A DNA stretch of 56,859 nt from Campylobacter sp. MIT 99-7217 (GTDB taxonomy: Bacteria > Campylobacterota > Campylobacteria > Campylobacterales > Campylobacteraceae). The first letter of the stretch is position 1. Each line of letters starts with the position of its first letter. This document shows, piece by piece, positions 17,280-26,136 of the stretch. The translations under genes were made by a program, and so were the position numbers. The notes under the pieces were generated by a model that was given only the letters and a program-made list of their open reading frames with translations, did not search any database and was not told where the DNA came from. Location of the stretch: the NCBI RefSeq assembly GCF_006864365.1, contig NZ_QHLJ01000010.1, positions 1 to 56,859 of the forward strand, read 5' to 3'.

Positions 17280-18260
17280 ATGAACAAAGCTTTGGCAGAA
17301 TGGAGCAAACAAGAGCTTTTAATGCTTGCTTTACCCCATGAAAAGACTGATTGGAAGCCTTATTTAGACGAAATTTTAAGTGCTTATAAGGAATTTATCA
17401 ATGCTGTGATTTGCTTTCAAAAGGTTTTATTGATAGGAAATGATGAGCATTTTTATAAGGCAAATTTTAAAGATGATGAAAGGGTGGAGTTTTTTCAATG
17501 TCCTATCAATGATACTTGGATTAGGGACTTTGGTGCTATTGATATCATGCAAGATGATAGGCTTGTTTCTTTAAATTTTCACTTTAATGCTTGGGGAAAT
17601 AAATTTCAAAGTGATCTTGATGATAAAGTAAATTCAAAGCTTTTTAAGGATAAATTTCAAAGTAAGCTTATTGATGTGGATATGGTTTTAGAGGGTGGCA
17701 GCATTGATTTTAACGGCGATGGAATTATGCTTACGAGCGAGTATTGCTTGCTTAATGAAAACAGAAACGCTCATCTAAGCAAAGTACAAATTGAAGATAA
17801 ACTAAAGCAAATTTTTAATCTTAAGCAAATCATTTGGCTTAAACATGGCTTCATAAAAGGCGATGATACGGATAGGCATATTGATACCTTGGCAAGATTT
17901 ATAAGTAAGGATACTATAGTACATTGTGTTTGTGAGGATAAAGAAGATGAGCATTATGAAGAGCTTTTGAAGATGAAAGAAGAGCTTAGTAAAACAGGCT
18001 TTAAGTTACTTGAACTTCCCCTGCCTAAGGCTTTATTTTACGAGGGCAAGAGACTTGGGGCTACTTATGCAAATTTTGTTTTTGTTAATGACGCCTTGAT
18101 CTTGCCTGTGTATGCTGATGAAAATGATGAGCTGGTTATAAAAAGACTAGCCAAGGCTTTACCTCAAAGAAAGATTGTTCCGATTGATGCTAGGGTTTTT
18201 TTAAGGCAAAATGGCTCTTTACACTGCTCTTGTCAAAATAGATTTTTAGGAAAAAGATAG
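17280..18260 (+). CDS. Agmatine deiminase-family protein (PAD family)
   Basis: 326 aa. The peptidyl-arginine-deiminase/agmatine-deiminase fold is shown by DTWIRDFGAI near residue 80, EGGSIDFNGDG (about 139), the HGFIKGDDTDRHID segment with catalytic Asp and His (about 194-205), and the catalytic Cys in SLHCSC near the C-terminus (Cys 316). The reaction converts agmatine to N-carbamoylputrescine plus ammonia. The amidohydrolase that would finish putrescine formation is not adjacent. It starts 15 bases after the iron locus and may be read through. Confidence 0.85.
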   Translation: MNKALAEWSKQELLMLALPHEKTDWKPYLDEILSAYKEFINAVICFQKVLLIGNDEHFYKANFKDDERVEFFQCPINDTWIRDFGAIDIMQDDRLVSLNFHFNAWGNKFQSDLDDKVNSKLFKDKFQSKLIDVDMVLEGGSIDFNGDGIMLTSEYCLLNENRNAHLSKVQIEDKLKQIFNLKQIIWLKHGFIKGDDTDRHIDTLARFISKDTIVHCVCEDKEDEHYEELLKMKEELSKTGFKLLELPLPKALFYEGKRLGATYANFVFVNDALILPVYADENDELVIKRLAKALPQRKIVPIDARVFLRQNGSLHCSCQNRFLGKR

Positions 18261-18325
18261 TTTCAAAGCAGGAATGATAAATTTAGAGCTAAAAAATGCC
18301 AAAAAGCTTACTAAATTTATCAATC

Positions 18326-18691
18326 TTACTTTACAAAAACGAAGAATTTGCTTAGCAAAAAGCCACTTAAAGTATAGCTTAGAGCAGCAAAAAGCTGGGC
18401 AAGATATACATTTATATGAAAAATTCTATAAGCTATAAATAGCACTAAAAGATTAATAAGATAGGCTATGCACATAGCAAAAACAAATTTTAAGAAATCA
18501 CGATGAGACTTGCTTTTTGACTTAAAGGTAAAATACTTGTTTAAGAAAAAAGAGCAGAAAATCCCTAGTGTGTATCCTATCAAATTTGCAAGCTCTGGCA
18601 TGAGGGCTAAAAAGCTTAGCAAAAGTACTACGCCAAAGCCTACAAGGGTATTTAAAATTCCAACCAAGCAGTATTTTATCAGCTCCTTCAC
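18326..18691 (-). CDS. GtrA-family flippase-like membrane protein
   Basis: 121 aa with four membrane segments and the family pattern KYCLVGILNTLVGFG at the start and KYFTFKSK after the second helix. GtrA proteins are proposed to flip undecaprenyl-phosphate-linked sugars to the periplasm. It is the last gene of a minus-strand operon and overlaps the DUF6056 gene by four bases. The order glycosyltransferase, large membrane protein, GtrA matches Gtr (serotype-converting) modules. The 65 bases between this gene and the deiminase gene hold nothing recognisable. Confidence 0.88.
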   Translation of the reverse strand: MKELIKYCLVGILNTLVGFGVVLLLSFLALMPELANLIGYTLGIFCSFFLNKYFTFKSKSKSHRDFLKFVFAMCIAYLINLLVLFIAYRIFHINVYLAQLFAALSYTLSGFLLSKFFVFVK

Positions 18692-20133
18692 TTGGCTATA
18701 AAACTTTCTACTTCGAAATATTTTGCATAGGTTGGGTTTGGAAACTCATCTTTGTTTTCGCTAGGATTAGCCCAGTCGTTTCTTATGAAGGATTTAAATG
18801 TTTCCTTTGAAACCACTATATCTTTTATCCCCATAGCCTTTTGCTCTGCGATAAAATGTTCCATTTTTTTCCATTTATAAAATAAATAAGAATAATTTGC
18901 AAAATATATCATCAACAAAATCCCTAAAGAAGCATATATGAGCCTTTGTATCCAAATTTTTATTTTTGTTTTAAGATAAATTTCTCTAAACATAAATAAA
19001 ATCAGCATAAACAAGATTAAATGATCCCCAAATCTTGCACGAGAAGGGAGATGATATACCTGTATAAGCATAAAAGACATCAGTATCCAACTTCCAAATA
19101 AAATCACAAAAATAAAATATTTTTTATTGATTTTAGTGAGTTTAAAACACAGATACCAAAGGCTTAGATAAACTAAAATTCCACATACCCCTTTTGCAAT
19201 ATTTCTAGCCACGATGAAAAATGGTATAGATAAAAAGTATTGATACATTTTTAATTTTATATTTTTCTTAAGAAGATAGAAAAACACTAAAGTGATCATA
19301 AAAATAAGAAAAGTTGTATCATAAAATCCTCTTGTCATTTTATTTATCCTAGTTACAAGCTCAAAAAAGCTTAAATCAAGCAAATCGCTTAAAAACAAAA
19401 ATTTTGAATCAAGCTCTTTTATTACCGCCCCTCTTACCTTATTTGCTGGAGCAAAGAAAAGTAGAGCATAGCCAACAAAAAAGCCTAGGCTTCCCAAAAC
19501 ATACCAAATTCTAAGGCTTATTTTTTTAATGAACGCGTATATAAAAGAAATAAATAATAAAAGGCAAATAGTAGCACCCATAAGCTCGCTTGCCATGCCA
19601 GCTAAAACACCAAAAAACATAAAAAATACAGCAAAGATCAAAGATAAAAATGAAAAGTTCTCATGTTCTAAGTTTTTCCTATCGTGGAAAAATTTTCTAA
19701 AGGGGATTAAAAACCAAATGATAAGGCTTACACCCCAAAGGTAGTTTAAGCTTCCAGCACCCCACAAAAAAGTAGCTGAAAAAGAATTTAAAAAGATAAA
19801 AAAGATACAAAGGAGTAAAAAACAAAGCAAATCAAGTTTGTTTTTTGGTAAGCGAAGAAAACATAGATAAAATACAGCAAAGATAAATGAGCTACCAACT
19901 AAAGCATTTAAAATATCAAAAAGATTTTGATGTAAGCTTGCCAAAAAGCCTGTGTTAAGAATTTCTCCTATTCTAGCATTCCATGTAAAATAAGTATCAT
20001 ACCAAGGAATATTAGGATTTATAGCTGTAAAATAATGTGCCCAGTCATCACTTTGGGCAACAACTAAGAAATTAAACACAAAAAGCACGGCAAAAACGGC
20101 TAAAAATAAAATGATATTCTTTTTATTTTTCAT
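18688..20133 (-). CDS. DUF6056-like polytopic membrane protein (candidate GtrC-type transferase)
   Basis: 481 aa with about eleven hydrophobic segments. An early periplasmic loop has the conserved pattern QSDDWAHYF and FTWNARIGE (Asp-Asp, then Trp and Arg), as in DUF6056 and GT-C-like proteins, where acidic residues in the first loop are catalytic. It lies between the GtrB-type glycosyltransferase (11-base overlap) and GtrA, exactly where a Gtr module carries its specific transferase. I infer that it passes the lipid-linked sugar onto a periplasmic acceptor such as LOS. The acceptor and sugar are unknown. Confidence 0.7.
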   Translation of the reverse strand: MKNKKNIILFLAVFAVLFVFNFLVVAQSDDWAHYFTAINPNIPWYDTYFTWNARIGEILNTGFLASLHQNLFDILNALVGSSFIFAVFYLCFLRLPKNKLDLLCFLLLCIFFIFLNSFSATFLWGAGSLNYLWGVSLIIWFLIPFRKFFHDRKNLEHENFSFLSLIFAVFFMFFGVLAGMASELMGATICLLLFISFIYAFIKKISLRIWYVLGSLGFFVGYALLFFAPANKVRGAVIKELDSKFLFLSDLLDLSFFELVTRINKMTRGFYDTTFLIFMITLVFFYLLKKNIKLKMYQYFLSIPFFIVARNIAKGVCGILVYLSLWYLCFKLTKINKKYFIFVILFGSWILMSFMLIQVYHLPSRARFGDHLILFMLILFMFREIYLKTKIKIWIQRLIYASLGILLMIYFANYSYLFYKWKKMEHFIAEQKAMGIKDIVVSKETFKSFIRNDWANPSENKDEFPNPTYAKYFEVESFIAK

Positions 20134-21091
20134 TATCTTCCTTTATGATAAAATGTGGGCGGTTTTTAACCTGCTCATAAATTCTTGCGATATATTCTCC
20201 TATAATGCCAAGTATGATAAGTTGCACTCCTGCAAAAAATAAAATCACACAAATCAAAGAAGCATAGCCTTTTACTTCATTTCCAAAGATCAAGGTATCA
20301 AAAAAGATATATAAGGCGTAGAAAAAGGCAAGTAAGCTCGTAAGAAGTCCTAGGACAAAAGAAATTTTTAAAGGAAAGGTAGAAAAGCTGATAATGCCCT
20401 CAAATCCGTATTTTAAAAGCTTATAAAAGCTCCAGCCACTTTCTCCAGCTTCTCTTGGTCTATAAGTATAATCAAGACAGATTTTTTTAAAGCCCACCCA
20501 TTCAAAGATAGCCTTGCAAAAGCGGTGGTATTCATTGAGTTTTAAGATAGCTTGAACCACCTCCTTGCTCATCAAGCGAAAATCCCTTACTCCGCTTTGA
20601 AGCTTTACCTCGCTTAAGAGATTATAAATAAGATAAAATGTCTTTGAAAAAAAAGCCCTTATTTTACCTTCTTTATCTCTATTTACACGCCTTGCATAGA
20701 TAATATCTGCTTTTTTGTAAAAAAAGCTCTCATACATGGTATAAATTAGCTCTATGGGATCTTGTAAATCTGCATCAATGAGTATACAAGCTTTTGCCTT
20801 GCTTTGCTTTAGCCCTGCTAAAATAGCTGCTTCTTTACCAAAATTTCTAGAAAAATTAATGATTTTTATACACAGATCTTGCTTTTTTAGCCCTTTTAAA
20901 ATTTTTAAGCTACCATCTTTGCTTCCGTCATTAACAAAGATAAGCTCATAACTTAGGTCTTCTTTGATCTGTGTTTTTATGCGAAGAAGCTCTTTTAAAA
21001 GCTCTTGATAAAATTTATTTAAATTTAAGGATTCGTTATAACAAGGAACGACGATGCTAAGATCTAAATCCCCCCCCCCCTGTAAATTCAT
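20123..21091 (-). CDS. GtrB-type polyprenyl-phosphate glycosyltransferase, phase-variable
   Basis: 322 aa GT2 enzyme. Motifs are VPCYNESLNL near the start, FVNDGSKDGS, NFSRNFGKEAA and the metal-binding IDADLQDP. The end has two membrane segments and GIIGEYIARIYEQ, as in GtrB and ArnC/DPM1-like enzymes that load a sugar on undecaprenyl phosphate. Codons 4-8 lie in a run of 11 G; in this sequence the frame is open (MNLQGGGDLDLSIVV). With 10 or 12 G translation stops within eight codons. The SD AGGAG overlaps the gmhA stop codon. Confidence 0.9.
   Translation of the reverse strand: MNLQGGGDLDLSIVVPCYNESLNLNKFYQELLKELLRIKTQIKEDLSYELIFVNDGSKDGSLKILKGLKKQDLCIKIINFSRNFGKEAAILAGLKQSKAKACILIDADLQDPIELIYTMYESFFYKKADIIYARRVNRDKEGKIRAFFSKTFYLIYNLLSEVKLQSGVRDFRLMSKEVVQAILKLNEYHRFCKAIFEWVGFKKICLDYTYRPREAGESGWSFYKLLKYGFEGIISFSTFPLKISFVLGLLTSLLAFFYALYIFFDTLIFGNEVKGYASLICVILFFAGVQLIILGIIGEYIARIYEQVKNRPHFIIKEDNEK
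21070..21080 (-). repeat. Poly-G tract (11 G on the coding strand), glycosyltransferase ON
   Basis: Eleven consecutive C on the plus strand, so 11 G within codons 4-8 of the GtrB-type gene. Poly-G runs of this length mutate by slipped-strand mispairing in Campylobacter. Eleven gives the open frame, while 10 G gives ATT TAG directly after the tract and 12 G gives a TAG four codons later. Confidence 0.95.
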
Positions 21092-21100
21092 TATCTGCTC

Positions 21101-21661
21101 CTAAAACGCTTCATCGATGAGCTGGCAAATGCAGTGAATGCTCAAAATATGCATTTCTTGAATGCGAGCTGTATCATTGCTTGGCACGACTAGGTTGATA
21201 TCGCAAAGCGCATTCATTTCTCCGCCTCCCTTGCCACTAAGCCCTATACAAACAGCACCCAAAGCCTTAGCGCTTTCAAAGGCTTTTAGGACATTTGGAC
21301 TCTTTCCACTCGTTGAAATGCCGATAAGCACATCGCCTTTGCAAGCTAGGGCTTCAACTTGTCTTGAAAAGACAAATTCAAAGCCATAGTCATTGCCAAT
21401 GGCTGTTAAAGCCGAAGTATCGGTGGTTAGAGCGATCCCAGCCAAAGCCTTTCGCTCTTTTTTATAACGCCCACTAAGTTCAGCTGCAAAGTGCTGAGAA
21501 TCAGCCGCACTTCCTCCATTTCCACAAATCAAAATCTTGCCTCCATTTTTAAGGCTTTTGTTTAAAATTTCAGCTATTTTTGCGATTTGACCCTTTAAAA
21601 CTTCGCTTTCTTTGAGTGTTTTGGCGTGTTCTTGCCATTCTTTTTCGATTAAATTTATCAT
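21101..21661 (-). CDS. gmhA: Sedoheptulose-7-phosphate isomerase
   Basis: 186 aa SIS-domain enzyme, the first step of ADP-heptose synthesis (sedoheptulose 7-phosphate to D-glycero-D-manno-heptose 7-phosphate). [18 protein letters not shown] (about 45-62) and [13 protein letters not shown] are the substrate-binding loops. [13 protein letters not shown] supplies the C-terminal metal-site His. The start ATG overlaps the hldE stop codon by four bases (ATGA). The stop codon lies inside the SD of the phase-variable glycosyltransferase. Confidence 0.96.
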   Translation of the reverse strand: MINLIEKEWQEHAKTLKESEVLKGQIAKIAEILNKSLKNGGKILICGNGGSAADSQHFAAELSGRYKKERKALAGIALTTDTSALTAIGNDYGFEFVFSRQVEALACKGDVLIGISTSGKSPNVLKAFESAKALGAVCIGLSGKGGGEMNALCDINLVVPSNDTARIQEMHILSIHCICQLIDEAF

Positions 21662-23052
21662 TTTTTATCCTTAATTTTTTCTATGATTTTACTCGTGGAA
21701 TACCCCTCTTCAAAGTCTATTAACTCAAGCTTTGAGACCAAATTTGCTCCCACAACTTCCTTTCCCTCATAATCCTTGCCCTTAACCAAAATATCAGGCT
21801 TTAAAGCCTTAACCAGCTCTAAAGGCGTATCCTCATCAAAAATCACCACAAAATCCACAAAATAAAAGCTAGCAAGCATGCAAGCTCTTTGAAATTCTTT
21901 ATTTATCGGACGCAAATCGCCCTTAAGCCTTTTTACGCTTGAGTCTGAATTTAAGCCAACGATTAAGATATCGCCCAGTTTTCGTGCTTTTTCAAGGTAT
22001 TTGATATGTCCAAAATGCACGATATCAAAGCAACCATTCGTAAAAACAAGCCTTTTGCCAGAATTTTTAAGATCTTTTAAAAGCCCTGCAAGCTCATCTT
22101 TGCTCTTGATCTTTTTTTCAAATTCGCTTTTTTTAAAACTTTTGATCTCATCAAAGCTTACGCTTACGCTTCCTATCTTGCTTACGACAACGGCTGCTGC
22201 TTCGTTTGCTAGCTCGCAGGCTTTGAAAATTTCGATTTTATTTGCCAAACAAAATGCAAGCATAGAAATTACGCTATCGCCAGCTCCGGTTACATCAAAA
22301 ACTTCCAAAGCCTTTGCTGGAGCGATTTTTAAATCCTCATCAAAGATCGCTATACCAGCTTCTGAAAGCGTGATAATGGAGTATTTTAAATCAAAATCTT
22401 TTTTTAACTTTTCTATGCCAAATTTAAGATTATCCCCGTTTAAATCGCTAAATTTCAAGGCTTCTAAGGCTTCTTTTTTATTTGGCGTTAAAAGCGTCGC
22501 ACCTTTGTATTTGCTATAATCACTGCCCTTTGGATCGATCAAAACGGGCAGATTTAGTGCGTTTGCTTTTTTGATGATATTTTGACAAATTTTTGCCGTC
22601 AAAACGCCCTTGCCATAATCGCTTAACACGATAGCTTCAAAATCTTGCACGATTTTTTCAAACTCAAGCAAAAGTTCATCTTCTAAGCAAATATCCTCAG
22701 TGCTTTCATCATCAAGACGCAAAACTTGCTGATTGTGTGCGACAATGCGGTTTTTAAGTGGGGTTTTACGCCCTTTTTGAGTGAGCAAAATGCCCTTTAA
22801 ATTTGCTTTTAAAAAGCTCGCACTCTCATCATCGCCCACCACGCCAAGTGCGAAAACATCAGCTCCTAAGCCCTTTAAATTCGCATAAACATTTGCAGCA
22901 CCGCCAAGTCTTTTATCCTGCCTTAAAGCCTTTGCCACTAAAACAGGAGCTTCAGGGCTTATGCGTGAGCATTCGCTAAAAATGTAATTATCCACCATAA
23001 AATCGCCCAAAACTAAAATTTTAGGTTGTTTAAGGCTTAAGCTATCAAACAT
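21658..23052 (-). CDS. hldE: Bifunctional heptose-7-phosphate kinase / heptose-1-phosphate adenylyltransferase
   Basis: 464 aa fusion. The N-terminal PfkB-type kinase (residues 1-about 315) has [23 protein letters not shown] and the [13 protein letters not shown] anion hole. The C-terminal nucleotidyltransferase (about 335-464) has [15 protein letters not shown] and [13 protein letters not shown]. It performs steps two and four of ADP-L-glycero-D-manno-heptose synthesis. It is in an operon with gmhB, hldD and gmhA. Confidence 0.97.
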   Translation of the reverse strand: MFDSLSLKQPKILVLGDFMVDNYIFSECSRISPEAPVLVAKALRQDKRLGGAANVYANLKGLGADVFALGVVGDDESASFLKANLKGILLTQKGRKTPLKNRIVAHNQQVLRLDDESTEDICLEDELLLEFEKIVQDFEAIVLSDYGKGVLTAKICQNIIKKANALNLPVLIDPKGSDYSKYKGATLLTPNKKEALEALKFSDLNGDNLKFGIEKLKKDFDLKYSIITLSEAGIAIFDEDLKIAPAKALEVFDVTGAGDSVISMLAFCLANKIEIFKACELANEAAAVVVSKIGSVSVSFDEIKSFKKSEFEKKIKSKDELAGLLKDLKNSGKRLVFTNGCFDIVHFGHIKYLEKARKLGDILIVGLNSDSSVKRLKGDLRPINKEFQRACMLASFYFVDFVVIFDEDTPLELVKALKPDILVKGKDYEGKEVVGANLVSKLELIDFEEGYSTSKIIEKIKDKK

Positions 23053-23061
23053 AATCTTCCT

Positions 23062-24057
23062 TTAAATTCGGTCTGCTAGTCTTTTAAACAAAGATGAGTT
23101 CTTTTTATCTTCGTCAATTTCTTGTTCAAAAATGCGTTTTATCTCGCCCAAATAATCCTCAATCCCCTCTTCAAGGCTAAATTTAGGACGATACGAAAAG
23201 CTTTCATCAAGCTTTGCTTCAGTGTGAAACTGATAGGCTTTTTTGAAAGGGTTTTCAAAGTATTCGCAAGGCAAATTTGTCTTAAGCAAGCTTTGCAAAA
23301 TATCAACTATATCTTGAAAACTTCTTGCTTTAGCACTTCCTACATTATAAATCCCACTTTTGCCATCAAGTGCTACTAAATTCGCACTTACAACATCTTT
23401 TATATAGGTAAAATCTCTGTAAATTTTATCACTTCCCTCAAACAAACGCGGACTTTTTCCACTTAGAATTTGCAAGCCAAATTGCAGTATCATGGAAGCT
23501 GTTTTTTCCTTAAAAAACTCGTTTTTTCCGTAAATATTAAAATACCTAAGCCCTATGATATGAAGCTTGTCAAAGTATTTTGAGGCTAGATTATCCATCA
23601 TAAGCTTTGAAAAAGCGTAAGGGTTCTTAGGCTCTTCAACGCCTACTCTTTGGGGACTAGGGCTATCTCCATACACAGAAGCTGAGCTTGCATAAATGAG
23701 CTTGGCATTAAGCTTTAAAGCAAGGTCGATAAAACTTTGAAAGCTGTTTAAATTTACGCTTAAAACCTTGTTTTGATCATAAGCTGTGGTGTCTGAAATG
23801 GCTGCTTCGTGGAAAATCACCTCAGGTTTAAAATCAGCAATTTTTTTTAAACTTTTTTCATCTCTTATGTCGCCTACAAAAAGTTCGCCCTTAAAATCAA
23901 GCAGGTTTTTAAAATGCCCAAAACTTTCTAAATTTCCATTATCCAAACGCTCCAAAGAACGCATTTTATCCACCACCAAAATTTCATGCTTTTCTTGTAA
24001 GGCTAGGGCTAAATTTGAGCCTATGAAGCCTGCACCTCCGGTTATGGCTATTTTCAT
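23062..24057 (-). CDS. hldD: ADP-L-glycero-D-manno-heptose 6-epimerase
   Basis: 331 aa short-chain dehydrogenase/reductase. The NAD(P)-binding TGGAGFIGSNLA opens the protein. The catalytic Tyr-x-x-x-Lys is seen in NPYAFSKLMMD, with the Ser region ASSASVYG. GLRYFNIYGKNEF is typical of the epimerase. It produces the final ADP-heptose donor for the LOS inner core. The start overlaps the gmhB stop by four bases. Confidence 0.96.
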   Translation of the reverse strand: MKIAITGGAGFIGSNLALALQEKHEILVVDKMRSLERLDNGNLESFGHFKNLLDFKGELFVGDIRDEKSLKKIADFKPEVIFHEAAISDTTAYDQNKVLSVNLNSFQSFIDLALKLNAKLIYASSASVYGDSPSPQRVGVEEPKNPYAFSKLMMDNLASKYFDKLHIIGLRYFNIYGKNEFFKEKTASMILQFGLQILSGKSPRLFEGSDKIYRDFTYIKDVVSANLVALDGKSGIYNVGSAKARSFQDIVDILQSLLKTNLPCEYFENPFKKAYQFHTEAKLDESFSYRPKFSLEEGIEDYLGEIKRIFEQEIDEDKKNSSLFKRLADRI

Positions 24058-24605
24058 TTTTTATCCTTTGTTTCATAAAATTTTCTTATCTCATTTAAAT
24101 TTTTAAAAATTTTAAATGAATTTGGCTTAAATTCAGCCTTTATTTTGTCTCTAAGCTCGTCATCTAAAGCCTTTTTTACAAGTATAAGCTCGCTTAAATT
24201 TGCATTTAAACCTGCTTTCATGTCGCTTAAATTGTCCCCTATAAAAAGGCTTTGTTTTAGATCAAGATCAAAGTCTTTTTCAGCCTGCAAAAGCATGCCA
24301 GCACGAGGTTTTCTACACTCACAGCCCTCTAAATGCGGACAATGATAAATTTTATCTATCTTAATGCCTTTTTTTAAAAACTGCTCGCACATAAAAGCAC
24401 TTAAAATTTCAAAGTCTTTTTCGGTGTAATAACCCCTTGCAATGCCTGATTGATTAGTAACTACGATGAGATAAAAGCCTTTTTTTTGAAAAAAATCGCA
24501 AAGCTCAAAAATTCCCTCACAAAATTCAAAATCTTCGATCTTATGGACATATTTTTTATCAACATTAATCACGCCGTCTCTATCTAAAAATAAAGCTTTT
24601 TTCAT
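24054..24605 (-). CDS. gmhB: D-glycero-D-manno-heptose 1,7-bisphosphate 7-phosphatase
   Basis: 183 aa HAD-family phosphatase. The nucleophile motif is FLDRDGVIN at residues 6-14, motif II is VVTNQSGIARG, and motif III/IV is FIGDNLSDMKAG. The zinc-binding Cys/His loop CPHLEGCECRKP is typical of GmhB. It is the first gene of the heptose-gtr operon. No ribosome-binding site precedes the ATG; a TATAAT lies only six bases upstream, so the transcript may be leaderless. Confidence 0.95.
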   Translation of the reverse strand: MKKALFLDRDGVINVDKKYVHKIEDFEFCEGIFELCDFFQKKGFYLIVVTNQSGIARGYYTEKDFEILSAFMCEQFLKKGIKIDKIYHCPHLEGCECRKPRAGMLLQAEKDFDLDLKQSLFIGDNLSDMKAGLNANLSELILVKKALDDELRDKIKAEFKPNSFKIFKNLNEIRKFYETKDKK

Positions 24606-24611
24606 GTTTTG

Positions 24612-24617
24612 ATTATA
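24612..24617 (-). promoter_or_regulatory. -10 box of the gmhB-to-gtrA operon
   Basis: TATAAT on the minus strand, with six bases (CAAAAC) between it and the gmhB ATG. The predicted transcription start falls on or next to the A of the ATG. Confidence 0.5.
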
Positions 24618-24700
24618 ATATAAATTTGTTAAAATACGCCTTATTTGCTTATTTTGATGATAAATTTATCAAAAAATTTGAGTATTAGCAAAAAATTTAG

Positions 24701-24706
24701 TATAAT
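24701..24706 (+). promoter_or_regulatory. -10 box of the cytochrome c gene
   Basis: TATAAT in the context GTATAATGCTG, 33 bases before the ATG at 24740. This is the usual Campylobacter sigma-70 layout with an A/T-rich upstream stretch and no clear -35. Confidence 0.6.
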
Positions 24707-24739
24707 GCTGAGGATAAAATTTTCAAAAAGGAGAAAATA

Positions 24740-25039
24740 ATGAAAAAGTTTTTAGCTATTTCAGCTTTAGCCTGTCTTGGTGTTTCAGCCTTTGCTGCTG
24801 ATGGTGCTACACTTTATAAAAAATGTGCAGTTTGTCATGGACCTAATGCAGATAAAGTGTATTTAAACAAAGTTCCAGCTCTTAAGTCTTTAAAATCAGC
24901 TGACAGACTTCAGTATATGAAAGAGTATGCTGAGGGCAAAAGAAACGCTTACGGTCAAGGTGCGATTATGAAGATCAATCTTAAAGGCTTGACAGAAGAT
25001 GATTTTAAGGCTATTGAAACTTATATCGAGAGCTTATAA
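24740..25039 (+). CDS. Periplasmic cytochrome c553-type protein
   Basis: 99 aa. A signal peptide (AISALACLGVSAFA, cleavage near residue 19) is followed by the haem-binding motif CAVCHG and a C-terminal Met ligand, probably in AIMKINLKGL. It is a small class I monohaem cytochrome that carries electrons in the periplasm to terminal oxidases or peroxidases. It is divergent from gmhB with its own promoter and terminator. Confidence 0.95.
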   Translation: MKKFLAISALACLGVSAFAADGATLYKKCAVCHGPNADKVYLNKVPALKSLKSADRLQYMKEYAEGKRNAYGQGAIMKINLKGLTEDDFKAIETYIESL

Positions 25040-25042
25040 TTT

Positions 25043-25074
25043 TTAGGGCTTTAAAAGCCCTAAGTCCTCCTTTT
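25043..25074 (+). terminator. Terminator after cytochrome c
   Basis: TTAGGGCTT, loop TAA, AAGCCCTAA (25043-25063): a perfect 9-bp stem followed by a C/T-rich run with TTTT. Confidence 0.7.
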
Positions 25075-25233
25075 ACTTTTAAATTTTTTAAATATCACAT
25101 AAATTTAAAAAAACTAAAATACTTTGAAATGAAAAATATAGCTTTAATTCTTTTTAAGAAAGTCATTTGAAAAAGCATTTGACTTTATATTGTTATCTAA
25201 AATAAAATTTATAATTTTTTTTGCATTTTGCCC

Positions 25234-25264
25234 TTGACTTAGAGTTGCTCTCATCTTTTATAAT
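25234..25264 (+). promoter_or_regulatory. Promoter of DUF3737-patB
   Basis: TTGACT (25234-25239) and TATAAT (25259-25264), 19 bases apart, 30 bases before the ATG at 25294. The rest of the 25064-25293 gap is AT-rich with no gene seen. Confidence 0.5.
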
Positions 25265-25293
25265 TATAAAAAACAAATTCACAAGGAAAAATC

Positions 25294-26136
25294 ATGCAAA
25301 GAAAAATCATCGGCGAGGTTTTTAGTGGCGAAAGGGCTCTTTTTATGAGTTCAAATTTAGAGCTTGAAAACTGCCTTTTTAAAGAGGGTGAATCCCCGCT
25401 CAAGCATGCCAAAGATATAGAGCTTGAAAAATGCGTATTTGAGTATAAATATCCACTTTGGTATGCTGAAAATATCAAGGCACAAAATACGCTTTTTTTA
25501 GAAAATGCTAGAAGCGGGCTTTGGTATAGTAATAATTTAAGCCTTAAGGAGTGTAGTTTTGATGCTCCAAAATGCTTTAGAAAAAGCAAGCAAATCAAAA
25601 TTTACAAAGCTCATTTTGCAAATGCCTTAGAAAGCTTTTGGAACTGCGAGGATATAGAGCTTTTTGATGTGAGTGCTAAGGGGGATTATTTTGCGATGAA
25701 TGCGTTAAATTTAAGGGCTGAAAATCTTGAAATTTACGGAAATTACTGCTTTGATGGGGCTAAAAATCTACATATAAAAAAGGCTAAGCTCATCAGCAAG
25801 GACGCCTTTTGGAACTGCGAAAATGTCATCGTTGAGGATAGTTTTATCGTGGGTGAATATTTGGGCTGGAATTCCAAGAATTTAAGCTTTAAAAACTGCG
25901 TGATTTCAAGCTTGCAAGGACTTTGTTATGTAGAAAATTTAAGCCTTGAAGAATGCAAATTCATAGACACAAGCCTAGCCTTTGAATACTCAAGTGTAAA
26001 AGGCACGATAATATCAAGCATTAAAAGTATCATTAATCCAAATTCTGCTAAAATCAAAGTCTTAAAAGTAGAAGAGCTTATCCTTGATGAAAGCAAGATA
26101 AGCCTTGATAAAATCAGCATTGAAGAGGGTTTATGA
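25294..26136 (+). CDS. DUF3737 family protein (right-handed repeat fold)
   Basis: 280 aa, the usual length of DUF3737. It begins with the family signature GEVFSGERALFMSSNLELEN. Irregular repeats of about 20 residues then place Leu/Cys/Phe at regular spacing (for example KDIELEKCVFEYKYPLWY, KNLSFKNCVISS), which suggests a beta-helix like that of pentapeptide proteins. No signal peptide is seen. The biochemical function of the family is unknown. It overlaps patB by four bases, so the two proteins are made together. Confidence 0.85.
   Translation: MQRKIIGEVFSGERALFMSSNLELENCLFKEGESPLKHAKDIELEKCVFEYKYPLWYAENIKAQNTLFLENARSGLWYSNNLSLKECSFDAPKCFRKSKQIKIYKAHFANALESFWNCEDIELFDVSAKGDYFAMNALNLRAENLEIYGNYCFDGAKNLHIKKAKLISKDAFWNCENVIVEDSFIVGEYLGWNSKNLSFKNCVISSLQGLCYVENLSLEECKFIDTSLAFEYSSVKGTIISSIKSIINPNSAKIKVLKVEELILDESKISLDKISIEEGL

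Noticed and set aside
22001-22519. Long antisense frame (172 codons) opposite hldE
   Set aside because: hldE is complete and conserved on the other strand; the antisense frame is a by-product of its codon bias, with low-complexity Ser/Ala/Leu translation and no SD.
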